Below are positions 56,647-64,000 of a stretch of 64,000 nucleotides of DNA, piece after piece. Each line of letters starts with the position of its first letter. The first letter of the stretch is position 1. The notes beneath the pieces were generated by a model. It searched no databases and was not told the DNA's origin. It saw only the letters and a program-made list of their open reading frames with translations. The translations under genes and the position numbers were made by a program. This DNA comes from Bradyrhizobium stylosanthis. GTDB lineage: Bacteria > Pseudomonadota > Alphaproteobacteria > Rhizobiales > Xanthobacteraceae. Location of the stretch: contig NZ_LVEM01000003.1 of NCBI RefSeq assembly GCF_001641335.1, forward strand, positions 1,437,054 to 1,501,053. The letters run 5' to 3'.

Positions 56647-57149
56647 TTGGAAAGCTCCGTGCTCGTCTGGAGAGCGGGCGGGGTTGGTCGCGCGCCCACG
56701 AGCATCATGGAGGAGTAAACGCGCATAGGGGGATGCCGAAGATGCAGAGATGATTTTCGGCACCCCTGCTTCGTGCGGTGCCAGATGACAGGCAGAGCGC
56801 CGTTGGTTGGCCGTCGCTCATCGGCGCGGAATAGATTGCGCGAAGCGCGCATGCCCTGCAAAATCTGTTTGTTTTAGAGCCGCGCGCTAGGATCGTTCGA
56901 GACCGAGTGACACTTGCGGACGACGTGGTGCCCGTCGATCTTTCCATCGAAGGCGCGCATCACCAACACCAATCATTCGTGACGCAGGAAACTGGGAACA
57001 TAAGTTCTGGTTGATGGCCGTTTCTGAGTGCCAGAGACGGGCCGAGATCGCCTGCGCGCATCGAAGTGCGCAACGAGCGGCGGTTTGACTAAATAAATAG
57101 CACGGAATTGCCGTTCTGTTCAGAGACAGATGACGCTGAGGTGACATCT
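56647..57149. other. Region upstream of rdfS
   Basis: This region should contain the rdfS promoter. Minus frames at 56887-57147 show no coherent protein. I see no tts box or sigma-54 element. Confidence 0.35.
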
Positions 57150-57196
57150 ATCCGGTCTGTAAATGCAATCATCCAAACTATCGATTTTTCCCAATC
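57150..57196 (+). promoter_or_regulatory. nod box
   Basis: ATCCGGTCTGTAAATGC, then CATCCAAACTATCGATTTTT and CCCAATC, matches the nod box over its whole 47-bp length, with CAAAC-ATCGATTTT as the conserved 3' core. Oriented rightward, about 720 bases before the sulfotransferase ORF at 57917, with an XRE remnant in between. It is the second nod box in the window. Confidence 0.82.
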
Positions 57197-57289
57197 TTAG
57201 GAATGACGGATATTAAGCACGCTTCGTAGAATCCAGGCGTTCAGGATGAGCTGGCATCTTCGCTCCGGCTCTGAGAAGAACTCTAGAGT

Positions 57290-57520
57290 TTGCAGCGAGC
57301 ATCAGCCGAGACGCAGACTCATTGCAGTCGTCTTACCTGGGAAGGACGCGTGAGCTTGATCGTGCAAGATCCATTCGACAGCTCCTCTGAGTCGCGTCGG
57401 CAACTATTTCCGATAAACTATTGTATAGCTTTGCTACGGCTCTCCATGTCGATATCGCTCAGCTGCTTGCGAGTGAGCGAGCATTAAGCAGCTCTGGCTC
57501 CACAAGAAAATGGTCGCGGC
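57290..57520 (+). pseudogene. XRE-type regulator fragment
   Basis: The phrase RASAETQTHCSRLTWEGRV in one frame and LYSFATALHVDIAQLLASER in another together resemble the helix-turn-helix of an XRE regulator (the second being the classic C-terminal part of the domain). A frameshift separates them. It lies between the nod box and the sulfotransferase. Confidence 0.4.
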
Positions 57521-57916
57521 CCAATTGCTGCGCTCTAACAGGATCGAATTCATGTCAGCTGAATGGTGCGAAGCCGCATGCGCTCATTCTAACAATCGGG
57601 CCCGAATGGGCGACAAACGCCGAAGCAAATCTGCCCCGCAACGACACTGAACAACCGCATTTTGTACGCGTATTGGGTTTGGTGCGCCCGCGTCTGAGCC
57701 ATCGGAAATCTGCCTTTAGCAGGCACGGAGTGCAGAGGCCAAAGCGCGAGGACATGTCGTCGGATTTTATCGCTGGATGACGTCATCGTTCCGGATAAGA
57801 GACATCTGTTGATGCGAAGCGCTGAAACCAACTGAAGCGCGTCGCTCGTGCTGTTTCTTTCGACCCATATGAAGGAGCCAGGACGGCCGGACGGTCCGTC
57901 CGAGGAGATACGTTGA
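57521..57916. other. Leader before the sulfotransferase
   Basis: No gene recognised. GAGGAG at 57902-57907 is the ribosome site of the sulfotransferase. Confidence 0.4.
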
Positions 57917-59122
57917 ATGATGAATCAAGATGGAAACAATTCGCCTGCGGTATGTTTTCTTCTGGGGCTTCCCCGCTCAGGGACAACGCTGCTGGCCCAT
58001 TTGCTTCAGTCGCACCCGGATATTTTGGCTCCGCCTGAGCCCTGGCTGATGTTGGCACTTGAGGCTTTTGGTCGGGTTGACCACCGTCACCCCGCCGGGA
58101 CCTCAATGGTTCAGGCTGCAACCTCCGAATTCCTGGGCCGAATAGATCGAACCGGCGTCACGCGCGCTTTTGCTGATGCAGCCTATGGGCAGTATTTGGC
58201 AGCTGCCGGCAAGCGCACTCTGATAGACAAGACCCCGCGGTATTGGACCGTGCTCGACTTTTTGGATTTGCTCTATCCGGAGGCGCCGCGGATCGTTCTG
58301 ATGCGCAATCCTTACGCCATTGCCGCATCACTGAAATCGACGTGGGCCGTTCCGCTTCTGGCGGCAAGTTCCCCGCCGGCGATCGCATCGTGCGTAGCCG
58401 ATATCGTGCTGGGGCGGCCTACGCCCGCGATTGCATCTTCGCTCGCCGACCTTGTTCTGGGTCTGCCCGCGCTTGCGGCGTACCGCAGTGAACTCCACAC
58501 ACAAGTGGTGCAGTATGAAGTACTTGTGACGCGTCCCGACGAGGAAATCCGGCGCGTGATTGCTGGCCTTGGACACGCCCCCATAGACATGTCATCGGCG
58601 CCATTGGCGCAAACGGAATATCTCCGGTCTAGCACGTTCGGCGATCGAAAGATCCTCGAGAAAAAGACCGTTGACGATCGCTCAGTCCAGGCCTGGCAAA
58701 CCGAATTGTGCACCGAAGAGATGCAGGTCGTGACAGATCTTGTTGGCGCGCAGCTTTTGATAGAGCTCGGTTATGAGCGGGATCTTCGGTTTGCAGAACA
58801 AGCTGGCGTAGTGGATAAGGGCCCGGAAGTCACTGAAGGCTACCGTCAGCTATTTCGAAGCTGCTGGAACTTCCTGGAAGGTAAGACAGGAGGACCATTT
58901 GACATCGCAGCTAGCGAAGCCGAGCTGAACAGTATTGGCCAGCAAGCTCAAGAGAACTCCTTGTTGGCTTTCGGCCCCTCGATACTCCTGCAAGCACAAC
59001 GTTTAGCCGCATCCAAGAGCGAGGAGAATTTGCGGATCGGAAATTCAATCGCAGCGGAGCTGACTGAGGCGCTCATGGCAGCGAAGGCCGCTCAAGATGC
59101 GCTGGGCCAAGGCCCGTCGTAA
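57917..59122 (+). CDS. Sulfotransferase, possibly Nod-factor modifying
   Basis: The 401-residue protein has the PAPS-binding loop FLLGLPRSGTTLLAHLLQSH near residue 15, a KTPRYW motif, and the 3'-phosphate motif region RIVLMRNPYAIAASLKSTWA. It is longer than NodH (about 250 aa) and nearer NoeE in size, an enzyme that sulfates the fucose of Nod factors, but the assignment is uncertain. The upstream nod box and nodPQ favour Nod-factor or surface-polysaccharide sulfation. Residues 154-185 contain a direct duplication (PAIASCVADIVLGRPT then PAIASSLADLVLGLPA), encoded by a 48-bp tandem repeat. The C-terminal helical tail of about 120 residues has no known role. Confidence 0.8.
   Translation: MMNQDGNNSPAVCFLLGLPRSGTTLLAHLLQSHPDILAPPEPWLMLALEAFGRVDHRHPAGTSMVQAATSEFLGRIDRTGVTRAFADAAYGQYLAAAGKRTLIDKTPRYWTVLDFLDLLYPEAPRIVLMRNPYAIAASLKSTWAVPLLAASSPPAIASCVADIVLGRPTPAIASSLADLVLGLPALAAYRSELHTQVVQYEVLVTRPDEEIRRVIAGLGHAPIDMSSAPLAQTEYLRSSTFGDRKILEKKTVDDRSVQAWQTELCTEEMQVVTDLVGAQLLIELGYERDLRFAEQAGVVDKGPEVTEGYRQLFRSCWNFLEGKTGGPFDIAASEAELNSIGQQAQENSLLAFGPSILLQAQRLAASKSEENLRIGNSIAAELTEALMAAKAAQDALGQGPS
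58376..58471 (+). repeat. 48-bp tandem duplication inside the sulfotransferase gene
   Basis: Two adjacent 48-bp units (58376-58423 and 58424-58471) encode PAIASCVADIVLGRPT and PAIASSLADLVLGLPA, 11 of 16 residues identical. The units have diverged at the DNA level, so the duplication is old and in frame. It falls in a region likely to shape the acceptor pocket. Confidence 0.75.
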
Positions 59123-59610
59123 TGGTATGCCTGCGTACCGTGAAGGCAACATCGTGTCGCTCGGCACACCCTCTTTATTTCAGGGGCTGCTCGAGCCGCA
59201 GCTTCCGCTGTTATCCGAAGACCAACGTGAGAGTTGAAAAACACCGTTTGCGGCATTTGAGGCATGGTTGGCCAAGGTATCCGGCACAGATCAGAACAAT
59301 TGCCAAGTTGCTCTCGGCGAAGATCTGACGGTCTCGGCCGTCCCAAGCCGCCGCCCATAACCCGCCCTGGCAAACTTGAATCCACCAATTCAGGGAACAG
59401 CCGCTGCGACGCCATCGAGGATCCGAACGGACGACTCAGTCTGCGTTCAGCAGCCCAATCGTGGTCTGACGTCACAGATGACGTTTTGATCTCCGTGCCA
59501 AACAAACCCGCCGGCGTGGCTGCAGGCCGACAACGTCTTTGCAGCGTTCCCAAGACTTGTGGCGTACGCCCACGATGGCGCGATGGAGTGCTTCCGGGGC
59601 CGACGAACGA
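59123..59610. other. No recognisable gene
   Basis: Between the sulfotransferase and the convergent fseA gene only short overlapping frames exist; nothing identifiable. Confidence 0.4.
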
Positions 59611-60394
59611 TCATCGACGCCCCTTTTTCTTAGCAGATGAAGGACGCAGCAATGCACGATAGCCACCGCGCATCAGTGCTAAACCGACCTTAAGCAGGCG
59701 GATAATTCGGCTACGCAGCGGATGGGTTTTCCAGGCCTGCTCAGAGATGCGCCTTGGACCAAACAGGACCTCGGCGATGACACGATAGGAGGCGCCCTCC
59801 ATGTGCCCATCCAGGGCACGGAGGCTCAGAGCCAATCGTTTACGCCGTTGTGCCGAGAGTAGAGCGATAGGAGGTCCTGGCGAACGGCCATTGATCGCAC
59901 GCCACAATCGAAGTGAGGCGTGCGCGCGGATCTCGAAGTCCGCGTCGTGCATCAGCAGCTCGATTGAATAAGCGACACCAAAACGTGGCGCCTGCTTCAG
60001 ACGCAGGTGATGTCGGCTTCCGTGAATATGCAATACAGCATGCCAACCATCGGCTGCCTCTCGGACGCTGTCCGATGGAAGCTCGGCAAGCTCGACCGTC
60101 GCGGCAACGCCATGTGGATCGCAAGCGCTTTCAACGAGCGATACCACGGCTGGCAGAGCCTCCGGCGCCCAGAAGATGGCCTGCTCGTGAAAACACCTCT
60201 GCGGGTCATGAGCGAAAGCAGAGCCCCCATTTCCTCCGAAACTCAGTGGTCACTTGCCCGTGTTTTGAGAGCGTGTCGCGGTAATCAGCTTGATATTCGG
60301 GATTGCGACGGAGGCTTTCCCAAGCGAAATCGGACGACTCGCCTGCTGTAACGCTCTGATAGGACTCCGGTGAGCGCCAGTCGAATTTCGACAC
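59611..60394 (-). CDS. fseA: FseA-type excision activator needing +1 frameshift
   Basis: From GTG 60394 (with GGGGGAGA upstream) the first frame encodes SKFDWRSPESYQSV, then SDFAWESLRRNPEYQADY, a DUF6499-type domain, and stops at 60206. The rest, from FAHDPQRCFHEQAIFWAPEA to LSLRALDGHMEGASYRVIAE and RGGYRALLRPSS, a DUF2285 domain, is in the +1 frame. The total of 784 bases is 261 codons plus one, and the switch maps to TGG-GGG-CTC near 60225. In ICEMlSymR7A, msi172 and msi171 are fused by +1 programmed frameshifting to make FseA, which activates rdfS and excision. The domain order is the same here, so I read this as a working PRF gene rather than a mutation. Confidence 0.72.
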
Positions 60395-60470
60395 TGCTTG
60401 ATCTCCCCCAAAGAAAAATTGCGGCGCAGTGTCTATAAAGCGCAGGGTTGTTGGGGAAGTCCCTTATTGT

Positions 60471-60486
60471 GCATCACCGGTGATGC
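60471..60486. repeat. Perfect palindrome after qseM
   Basis: GCATCACCGGTGATGC is a 16-bp perfect palindrome 68 bases beyond the qseM stop. The matching place after the second qseM copy (near 62935-62950) has GTATCACGTGATGC, so it belongs to the duplicated module. It could be a terminator stem or a protein-binding site. Confidence 0.5.
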
Positions 60487-60553
60487 GCGCAGGCGATCAC
60501 CCCATCACTGGGAGAGATCTTTTCCAAGGGGGCAGCTCAGACGACATATTTTG

Positions 60554-60829
60554 CTATTTGGGTCCATCAGAGCGGAGCAAGTGGCGGTAACCGCGCTCAG
60601 CCATCCATTTTGCGCGCGCCAAATGGCTGTCGAATGCATTGCGAGCGCGCTCGGGTTCGCGCTCGGGGTCAAGGTGCAACACGATCCGGGAAACCTCTTT
60701 CCAATCGGCGCCATCGGCCTCGGCATCGAGGAGTCGCCAATACGTCACCAGATGCTGCTCGTCATAGGAGGTCAACGCCGCATCTGTGGGGGCCAAGTCT
60801 GCGAGATCGGGGGCAAGCGATGTTTGCAT
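60554..60829 (-). CDS. qseM: QseM-like antiactivator, copy 1
   Basis: The 91-residue protein (MQTSLAPDLADLAPTDAALT, then SYDEQHLVTYWRLLDAEADG, then WKEVSRIVLHLDP) is a small DUF2285-like product. In ICEMlSymR7A, QseM is such a protein; it binds and blocks both TraR and FseA and so represses transfer. It is divergent from an XRE regulator gene 82 bases away, exactly the qseM-qseC arrangement. The symbol is given by context and size; no traR is in the window. A paralogue lies at 63011-63289. Confidence 0.65.
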   Translation of the reverse strand: MQTSLAPDLADLAPTDAALTSYDEQHLVTYWRLLDAEADGADWKEVSRIVLHLDPEREPERARNAFDSHLARAKWMAERGYRHLLRSDGPK

Positions 60830-60911
60830 GAGAATCCCGCAAAAATCCCTACTTGGGAATACACATTATAGGAGATAAACCTGATAGTATGTAAAGACGC
60901 AACTTGCGCCG

Positions 60912-61163
60912 ATGGACATGCGCAAGTTGGTGGGCCGGAATTTCCTAAAGCTGCGGAAGCGGAAAGGCTTCACGCAGGAGAAATTCGCCGAGGCTTCCGG
61001 CTTTACTCAACAATACATCAGCGGGTTGGAGACCGGCCGGCGCAATCCGACTGTGGTGACTCTGTTCGAGCTCGCAGAGGTTCTCGGCGTCAGCCACGTG
61101 GATCTTGTCTTGCCTGATGAAGAATTTTGCAGACCGCGTCCTACCTCCGGGAGGCGAAACTGA
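60912..61163 (+). CDS. qseC: QseC-like XRE regulator, copy 1
   Basis: The 83-residue protein is a single XRE helix-turn-helix domain: MDMRKLVGRNFLKLRKRKGF, then TQEKFAEASGFTQQYISGLE, TGRRNPTVVTLFELAEVLG. QseC in ICEMlSymR7A binds operators between its gene and qseM and sets a bistable switch on QseM. The 82-base intergenic region here has small inverted repeats (TCCC-TACTT-GGGA at about 60855) suited to that. A paralogue is at 63393. Confidence 0.65.
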   Translation: MDMRKLVGRNFLKLRKRKGFTQEKFAEASGFTQQYISGLETGRRNPTVVTLFELAEVLGVSHVDLVLPDEEFCRPRPTSGRRN

Positions 61164-61376
61164 TAAGAATGAGGCCGATCCGGAGGGATCGCACCTCAGT
61201 GACGCTTACTGCCGGCCTTGAAGAGTGCCGCGCCCGATTGGGTCGGACGGGGCATTGGCGGAGCCAGGCTTAGGCAGTGTGGACATCTATCGCATCGATA
61301 AGGCGACGGCAGCGAGAGTGATGACGGCGCGGTTATCACCGGCGCTAAACATCCGGTCGAGGGCTACTGCAACGTC

Positions 61377-62147
61377 TTACTCAGTCCGTACCCTTTGCGT
61401 AGTGATGCTCAACAATTCCAATCGATTGGGATTTCTGTAACGATTGGCGAGGTTTTCGAACAACTCACCGATCTGCTGTGGTGGAACAGCAAATTCTCCA
61501 TAGTTAGGATCGAACAGCGTGACCATTCCGCCCGACGCTGATGTCGCAACCAGGTGCCTTTCGCGTCGTCCGCCCCGCTCGAAACATAAGCTGAGCGAAT
61601 ACGCTCTCCCATCGGCGGTGATTTTGCCCGCCAATTCCGAGAAGCTCGTCGCATTGCCAAATGTGTATGTGTTTCCTGCTTCAGACGGATTTAGGCCAGC
61701 GTCCCTCAACACGGTGGCCCTTGCACGAAAACCCGCCTCAGACCTTTCTATGTCCTCACCCCGCAAAGATCGCACAAGCCCCTCATAGTTCCGCTGGCAC
61801 ACAGCCGCTGAACGGTGCCCGTCCGAGCCGGGTAGCAGCGCAGCCATTCGGGATCTCGGGCTGTTCGGAAGATTGCTGAGCCATCCTGCAGTGAGTCCAA
61901 CGCAGATGTTAACCCTGTTCGCGTCCTGCAATTCGGCCGTCATGTGTTGGGACAGGGAGATGCTCATCCTAGGTGGAGACGATGCGCCGGGGCTCGCTGG
62001 ATCCGCGGCATCTGCCTTACTGGTGCAGCACCCCATTCTTTCGGGCAGACCCGCAAGAGCTTGATCAAACCTGTCACTGTTTGCCGACTTACTTAGCTCT
62101 TCAGATTGGCCAGCGAGTGTTGATGAGTGGCTGATTCGATTGAGCAT
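61377..62147 (-). CDS. nopT: NopT, YopT-type cysteine protease effector
   Basis: The 256-residue protein carries the C58 protease triad of YopT/AvrPphB: Cys82 in NRVNICVGLTAGWLSNL, His198 in RRERHLVATSASGG and Asp213 in TLFDPNYGEFAVPP. Near the N-terminus GLPERMGCCTSKADA contains the autocleavage and lipidation region (Gly39-Cys-Cys) known for NopT of NGR234 (cut before GCC); here the preceding residues are ERM rather than DKM. The protein is injected by type III secretion and acts in the host membrane. The gene lies between two qseM/qseC-like pairs. It appears intact. Confidence 0.85.
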   Translation of the reverse strand: MLNRISHSSTLAGQSEELSKSANSDRFDQALAGLPERMGCCTSKADAADPASPGASSPPRMSISLSQHMTAELQDANRVNICVGLTAGWLSNLPNSPRSRMAALLPGSDGHRSAAVCQRNYEGLVRSLRGEDIERSEAGFRARATVLRDAGLNPSEAGNTYTFGNATSFSELAGKITADGRAYSLSLCFERGGRRERHLVATSASGGMVTLFDPNYGEFAVPPQQIGELFENLANRYRNPNRLELLSITTQRVRTE

Positions 62148-62180
62148 GTCGATTTACCTTTGCTAAGGTTGTCGCTCCCT

Positions 62181-62209
62181 CGCTGCGAGCGTACTTGGTC
62201 AAGCTGACG
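62181..62209 (-). promoter_or_regulatory. Degenerate tts-box-like element before nopT
   Basis: On the minus strand GTCAGCTTGACCAAGTACGC matches the first half of the TtsI-binding tts box (GTCAGCTT-N-TCG-AAAGC) at about 12 of 16 defined positions, about 45 bases upstream of the nopT start. The 3' part is poor. Confidence 0.35.
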
Positions 62210-62499
62210 GCAAGCTGTCTCACCCGTCTTGCCGAACTCCGAGAAAGAGCTTTGGAGGGTCGCTAGCGATGCGCAGGCAACCGGAGACGATCAGCAGGAT
62301 CTCGTTCATCCAGTTCTCCCTTTCTCCGTGCTCTCGTTCAACGTGAAGGGAGTGAACTGGTGCATGGCGTTAGCTCGCACCGAGTACGTGCGGCCTATGA
62401 TGCAGGCTGTGATATGCAAGCTCTAGGCGGCCCGGACTCTAGCGAGTCCCATTTGAGAGCACGTCAGATTCAAGTTTTCTTTTTGGAAGCGGCGTTGTG
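62210..62499. other. No recognisable gene
   Basis: Upstream of nopT and before the IS5 remnant, no coding frame is convincing. Confidence 0.35.
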
Positions 62500-62890
62500 T
62501 GTGATGGATCTTTTGGTGCTGAGCGACGCGGCCCGGGAGCGAAGGCGCCGCTGATCATAGTCCGGTCGAACCAGAAGGGCTCGGCAGTGCGGATGTTTGT
62601 GAAAGGTGTGCTTGAAATGTGCGGGCTCTCCTTCGCGCGTGATCTTCCGGAGGCATTCGGGGAATGGAGCAGCGTATTCCCGCGCTTCAGCGGACGGAGC
62701 ATCAAGGCTGTTTGGTGGTGGATCTTCGATGTCCGATGATCCAGACCCGAAATATTTGATCGTCGATACTACCCTCGTCCGAATGCATCAGTATGCCCCC
62801 AGGGGGCACAAAAGGAGGGGGTCTGAAGATCAGGCGCTTGGCCGCTCGCGCGGTGGAGTGAGTGCGACTTCGATGCGCCAGTTCCCGATT
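62500..62890 (+). mobile_element. IS5-family transposase N-terminal remnant (another type)
   Basis: Plus-strand frames give MDLLVLSDAAR, FVKGVLEMCG, RDLPEAFGEWSSVFPRFSGR, and SDDPDPKYLIVDTTLVRMHQ, then GSEDQALGRSRGGVS. This is the N-terminal half of an IS5-type transposase with the first catalytic Asp (VDTT), frame-broken at least twice and lacking the C-terminal half. It differs from the copies at 8600 and 26017. Confidence 0.65.
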
Positions 62891-63010
62891 CTTGGTCGCT
62901 ACCGGTCAATGCGCGCCGGACCCACGAATTGAGCATCACGTGATACACTTAGGCGATCACGGCAACGATGGATTTTTTTTCCGAGGCGCGATCCATAGGA
63001 TAGATTTTTG

Positions 63011-63289
63011 CTATTTGCGGGCGCCAATGCGGAGCAAGTGGCTGTAGCCCTGCTTAGCCATCCATTTTGCGCGAGCCAAATGCCCGTCGTATGCACTGCG
63101 AGCGCGGGCCTGATCGCAATCAGGATCAAGATGCAACACGATCCGCGCAACTTCTTTCCAGTCAGCGCCGGCGGCCTCAGCATCGAGGAGACGCCAATAC
63201 GTCACCAGATGCTGCTCGTCATAGCTCGTCAACACCGATGCATTCGGCACGACATCCGCGATTTCTGGATCAAGCTCCAGCTTTTTCAT
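63011..63289 (-). CDS. QseM-like antiactivator, copy 2
   Basis: MKKLELDPEIADVVPNASVL, then TSYDEQHLVTYWRLLDAEAA, then WKEVARIVLHLDPDCDQARA, gives 92 residues that align throughout with the copy at 60554 (more than half the residues identical). The frame extends upstream to 63451 without protein character, so I use Met at 63289. It faces an XRE gene across 103 bases. The two copies have diverged enough to suggest an old duplication or two related ICE modules. Confidence 0.65.
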   Translation of the reverse strand: MKKLELDPEIADVVPNASVLTSYDEQHLVTYWRLLDAEAAGADWKEVARIVLHLDPDCDQARARSAYDGHLARAKWMAKQGYSHLLRIGARK

Positions 63290-63392
63290 GTAAGCCCACG
63301 CGCCAGGTTCGCTACCTGCATTCGGCGAACTTAGTGCAATAGGACGGCTATAGCCAGTGGTTTGATGACCTACCAAATGGCTGCTTTCGCGC

Positions 63393-63671
63393 ATGAAAGC
63401 TCGTGCGCTTGTGGCCTGGAATGTGCGCCGGATTCGCGTGGATCTCGGCATTCCGCAGGAGCAATTGGCTTACGATGCGGGCATTGACCGCTCATATATG
63501 GGCGGCCTTGAGCGACAAGCAGAGAACCCCACCATCGATCTTCTCGACAGGCTCGCTAAAAGACTCGGTGTTCATCTATCCGAGTTCTTCGTCCAACCGC
63601 CCAAAGGAGCGAGCCCACCTAAGACGTTGCGCAAAGGTCGTAAGCCGGCGCGTTCACGTTACAGGAAATGA
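63393..63671 (+). CDS. QseC-like XRE regulator, copy 2
   Basis: The 92-residue protein has an XRE domain (MKARALVAWNVRRIRVDLGI, then PQEQLAYDAGIDRSYMGGLE, then NPTIDLLDRLAKRLGVHLSE) and a basic tail. It differs strongly from copy 1 in the recognition helix (GIDRSYMGGLE against GFTQQYISGLE). The intergenic operators also look different (TTCGC...GCGAA near 63318-63340). The two pairs may therefore be insulated from each other. Confidence 0.65.
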   Translation: MKARALVAWNVRRIRVDLGIPQEQLAYDAGIDRSYMGGLERQAENPTIDLLDRLAKRLGVHLSEFFVQPPKGASPPKTLRKGRKPARSRYRK

Positions 63672-63697
63672 CGCGCTGCTCGCATTGGGCTCGCTAG

Positions 63698-63729
63698 AAA
63701 AAGCCCCGCCCGATGAGATCGGGCGGGGC
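63698..63729 (-). terminator. Rho-independent terminator of the DUF736 gene
   Basis: On the minus strand GCCCCGCCCGAT-CTC-ATCGGGCGGGGC forms a 12-bp GC stem followed by TTTTT, starting 18 bases after the DUF736 stop. It could also terminate the convergent qseC copy 2 transcript. Confidence 0.85.
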
Positions 63730-63746
63730 GTTGGCGTCGCGAGCGC

Positions 63747-64000
63747 TTACTCGCCGGTCTTGCGGGGGCGGGACCAGAGGAGCGTGTAGCCGTCGCCGGC
63801 TTCGTCGTCGAACAAGTTCGCGTAAATCGGCGCGTTGAACGAGGGGTCATCGAGCTTGAGCGAGAGGTAGTCGCGGCCTTCCTCGGAGCGCTTCGACCAG
63901 GCTGCCCCGATTTCCGCCCGGCCCACATAGACGCGGTGGCTGGGAGCGTTCTCGTTTGAGCGGTTGGCCTCGGCGACGATGCGGACGCCCCTGGCCTGCA
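63747..64000 (-). CDS. DUF736 protein, 5' end outside window
   Basis: The minus frame entering at the window edge reads VRIVAEANRSNENAPSHRVY, then VGRAEIGAAWSKRSEEGRDY, LSLKLDDPSFNAPIYANLFD, and ends LLWSRPRKTGE. This is the DUF736 family of small (about 100 aa) beta-rich proteins common in ICEs and plasmids of alphaproteobacteria; their function is unknown. About 15-20 N-terminal residues should lie beyond base 64000. It is followed by a strong terminator. Confidence 0.85.
   Translation of the reverse strand, partial: QARGVRIVAEANRSNENAPSHRVYVGRAEIGAAWSKRSEEGRDYLSLKLDDPSFNAPIYANLFDDEAGDGYTLLWSRPRKTGE

Noticed and set aside
1..64000. CRISPR arrays, tRNA and rRNA genes
   Set aside because: I looked for regularly spaced repeats and for tRNA- or rRNA-like sequence and saw none; a dedicated scan such as tRNAscan-SE could still find a tRNA I missed.

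Overview
The window looks like part of a rhizobial symbiosis island, most likely from Bradyrhizobium or a close relative. The evidence is nod boxes with nodPQ, NifA/sigma-54 type promoters, type III effector genes (a nopT and a decayed NEL ligase), a SemiSWEET, a genus-style intergenic repeat, and the transfer and regulatory genes of a symbiosis ICE of the ICEMlSymR7A type. The genus is inferred from gene content; no rRNA or tRNA gene was seen.

Layout. 0.1-3.6 kb: decaying trb (mating-pore) genes on the minus strand, with trbB fused by deletion to trbE. 3.9-8.0 kb: a NifA-type promoter reading into a double-glycine-leader peptide gene, a second peptide-like ORF, an HlyD adaptor and a C39-peptidase ABC exporter. 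8-10.5 kb: an IS5-family remnant and small unknown ORFs. 10.9-15.6 kb: a tight operon of a KamA-family radical SAM protein, a gamma-glutamyltransferase, a 7TM protein and an ATP-grasp ligase, read here as an undescribed small-molecule pathway. 15.6-20.7 kb: cyclase and tyrosine-recombinase pseudogenes, an NEL-effector remnant and an IS630 remnant. 20.8-24.9 kb: a second NifA/sigma-54 type promoter, a DUF3141 protein and a PA-domain protein. 24.9-33 kb: a graveyard of IS21, IS5, IS481, ISL3, IS3 and IS630 pieces, with an intact SemiSWEET gene. 33.7-37.1 kb: nod box, nodP, nodQ. 38.1-45.1 kb: a broken radical SAM gene followed by a translationally coupled GMC oxidoreductase, PLP enzyme, sulfotransferase and MFS exporter operon.

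46-64 kb is the ICE module on the minus strand: ribbon-helix protein, traG, an outer-membrane barrel, rlxS, a lytic transglycosylase, traF (frameshifted), DUF2840, repA (internal stop), rdfS. It is followed by a nod box with a distant sulfotransferase gene, an fseA gene whose two halves are joined only by a +1 frameshift, two divergent qseM/qseC-like pairs flanking nopT, and a DUF736 gene cut by the window edge.

How it fits together. NodP and NodQ make PAPS, which could supply the two sulfotransferases, one near a nod box (Nod-factor or polysaccharide sulfation) and one in the GMC/PLP operon. The peptide exporter and the DUF3141 gene share a UAS to -24 box spacing of exactly 100 bp, suggesting co-regulation in nitrogen-fixing bacteroids. 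FseA, QseM, QseC and RdfS would control ICE excision, but several transfer genes are damaged, so autonomous transfer is doubtful.
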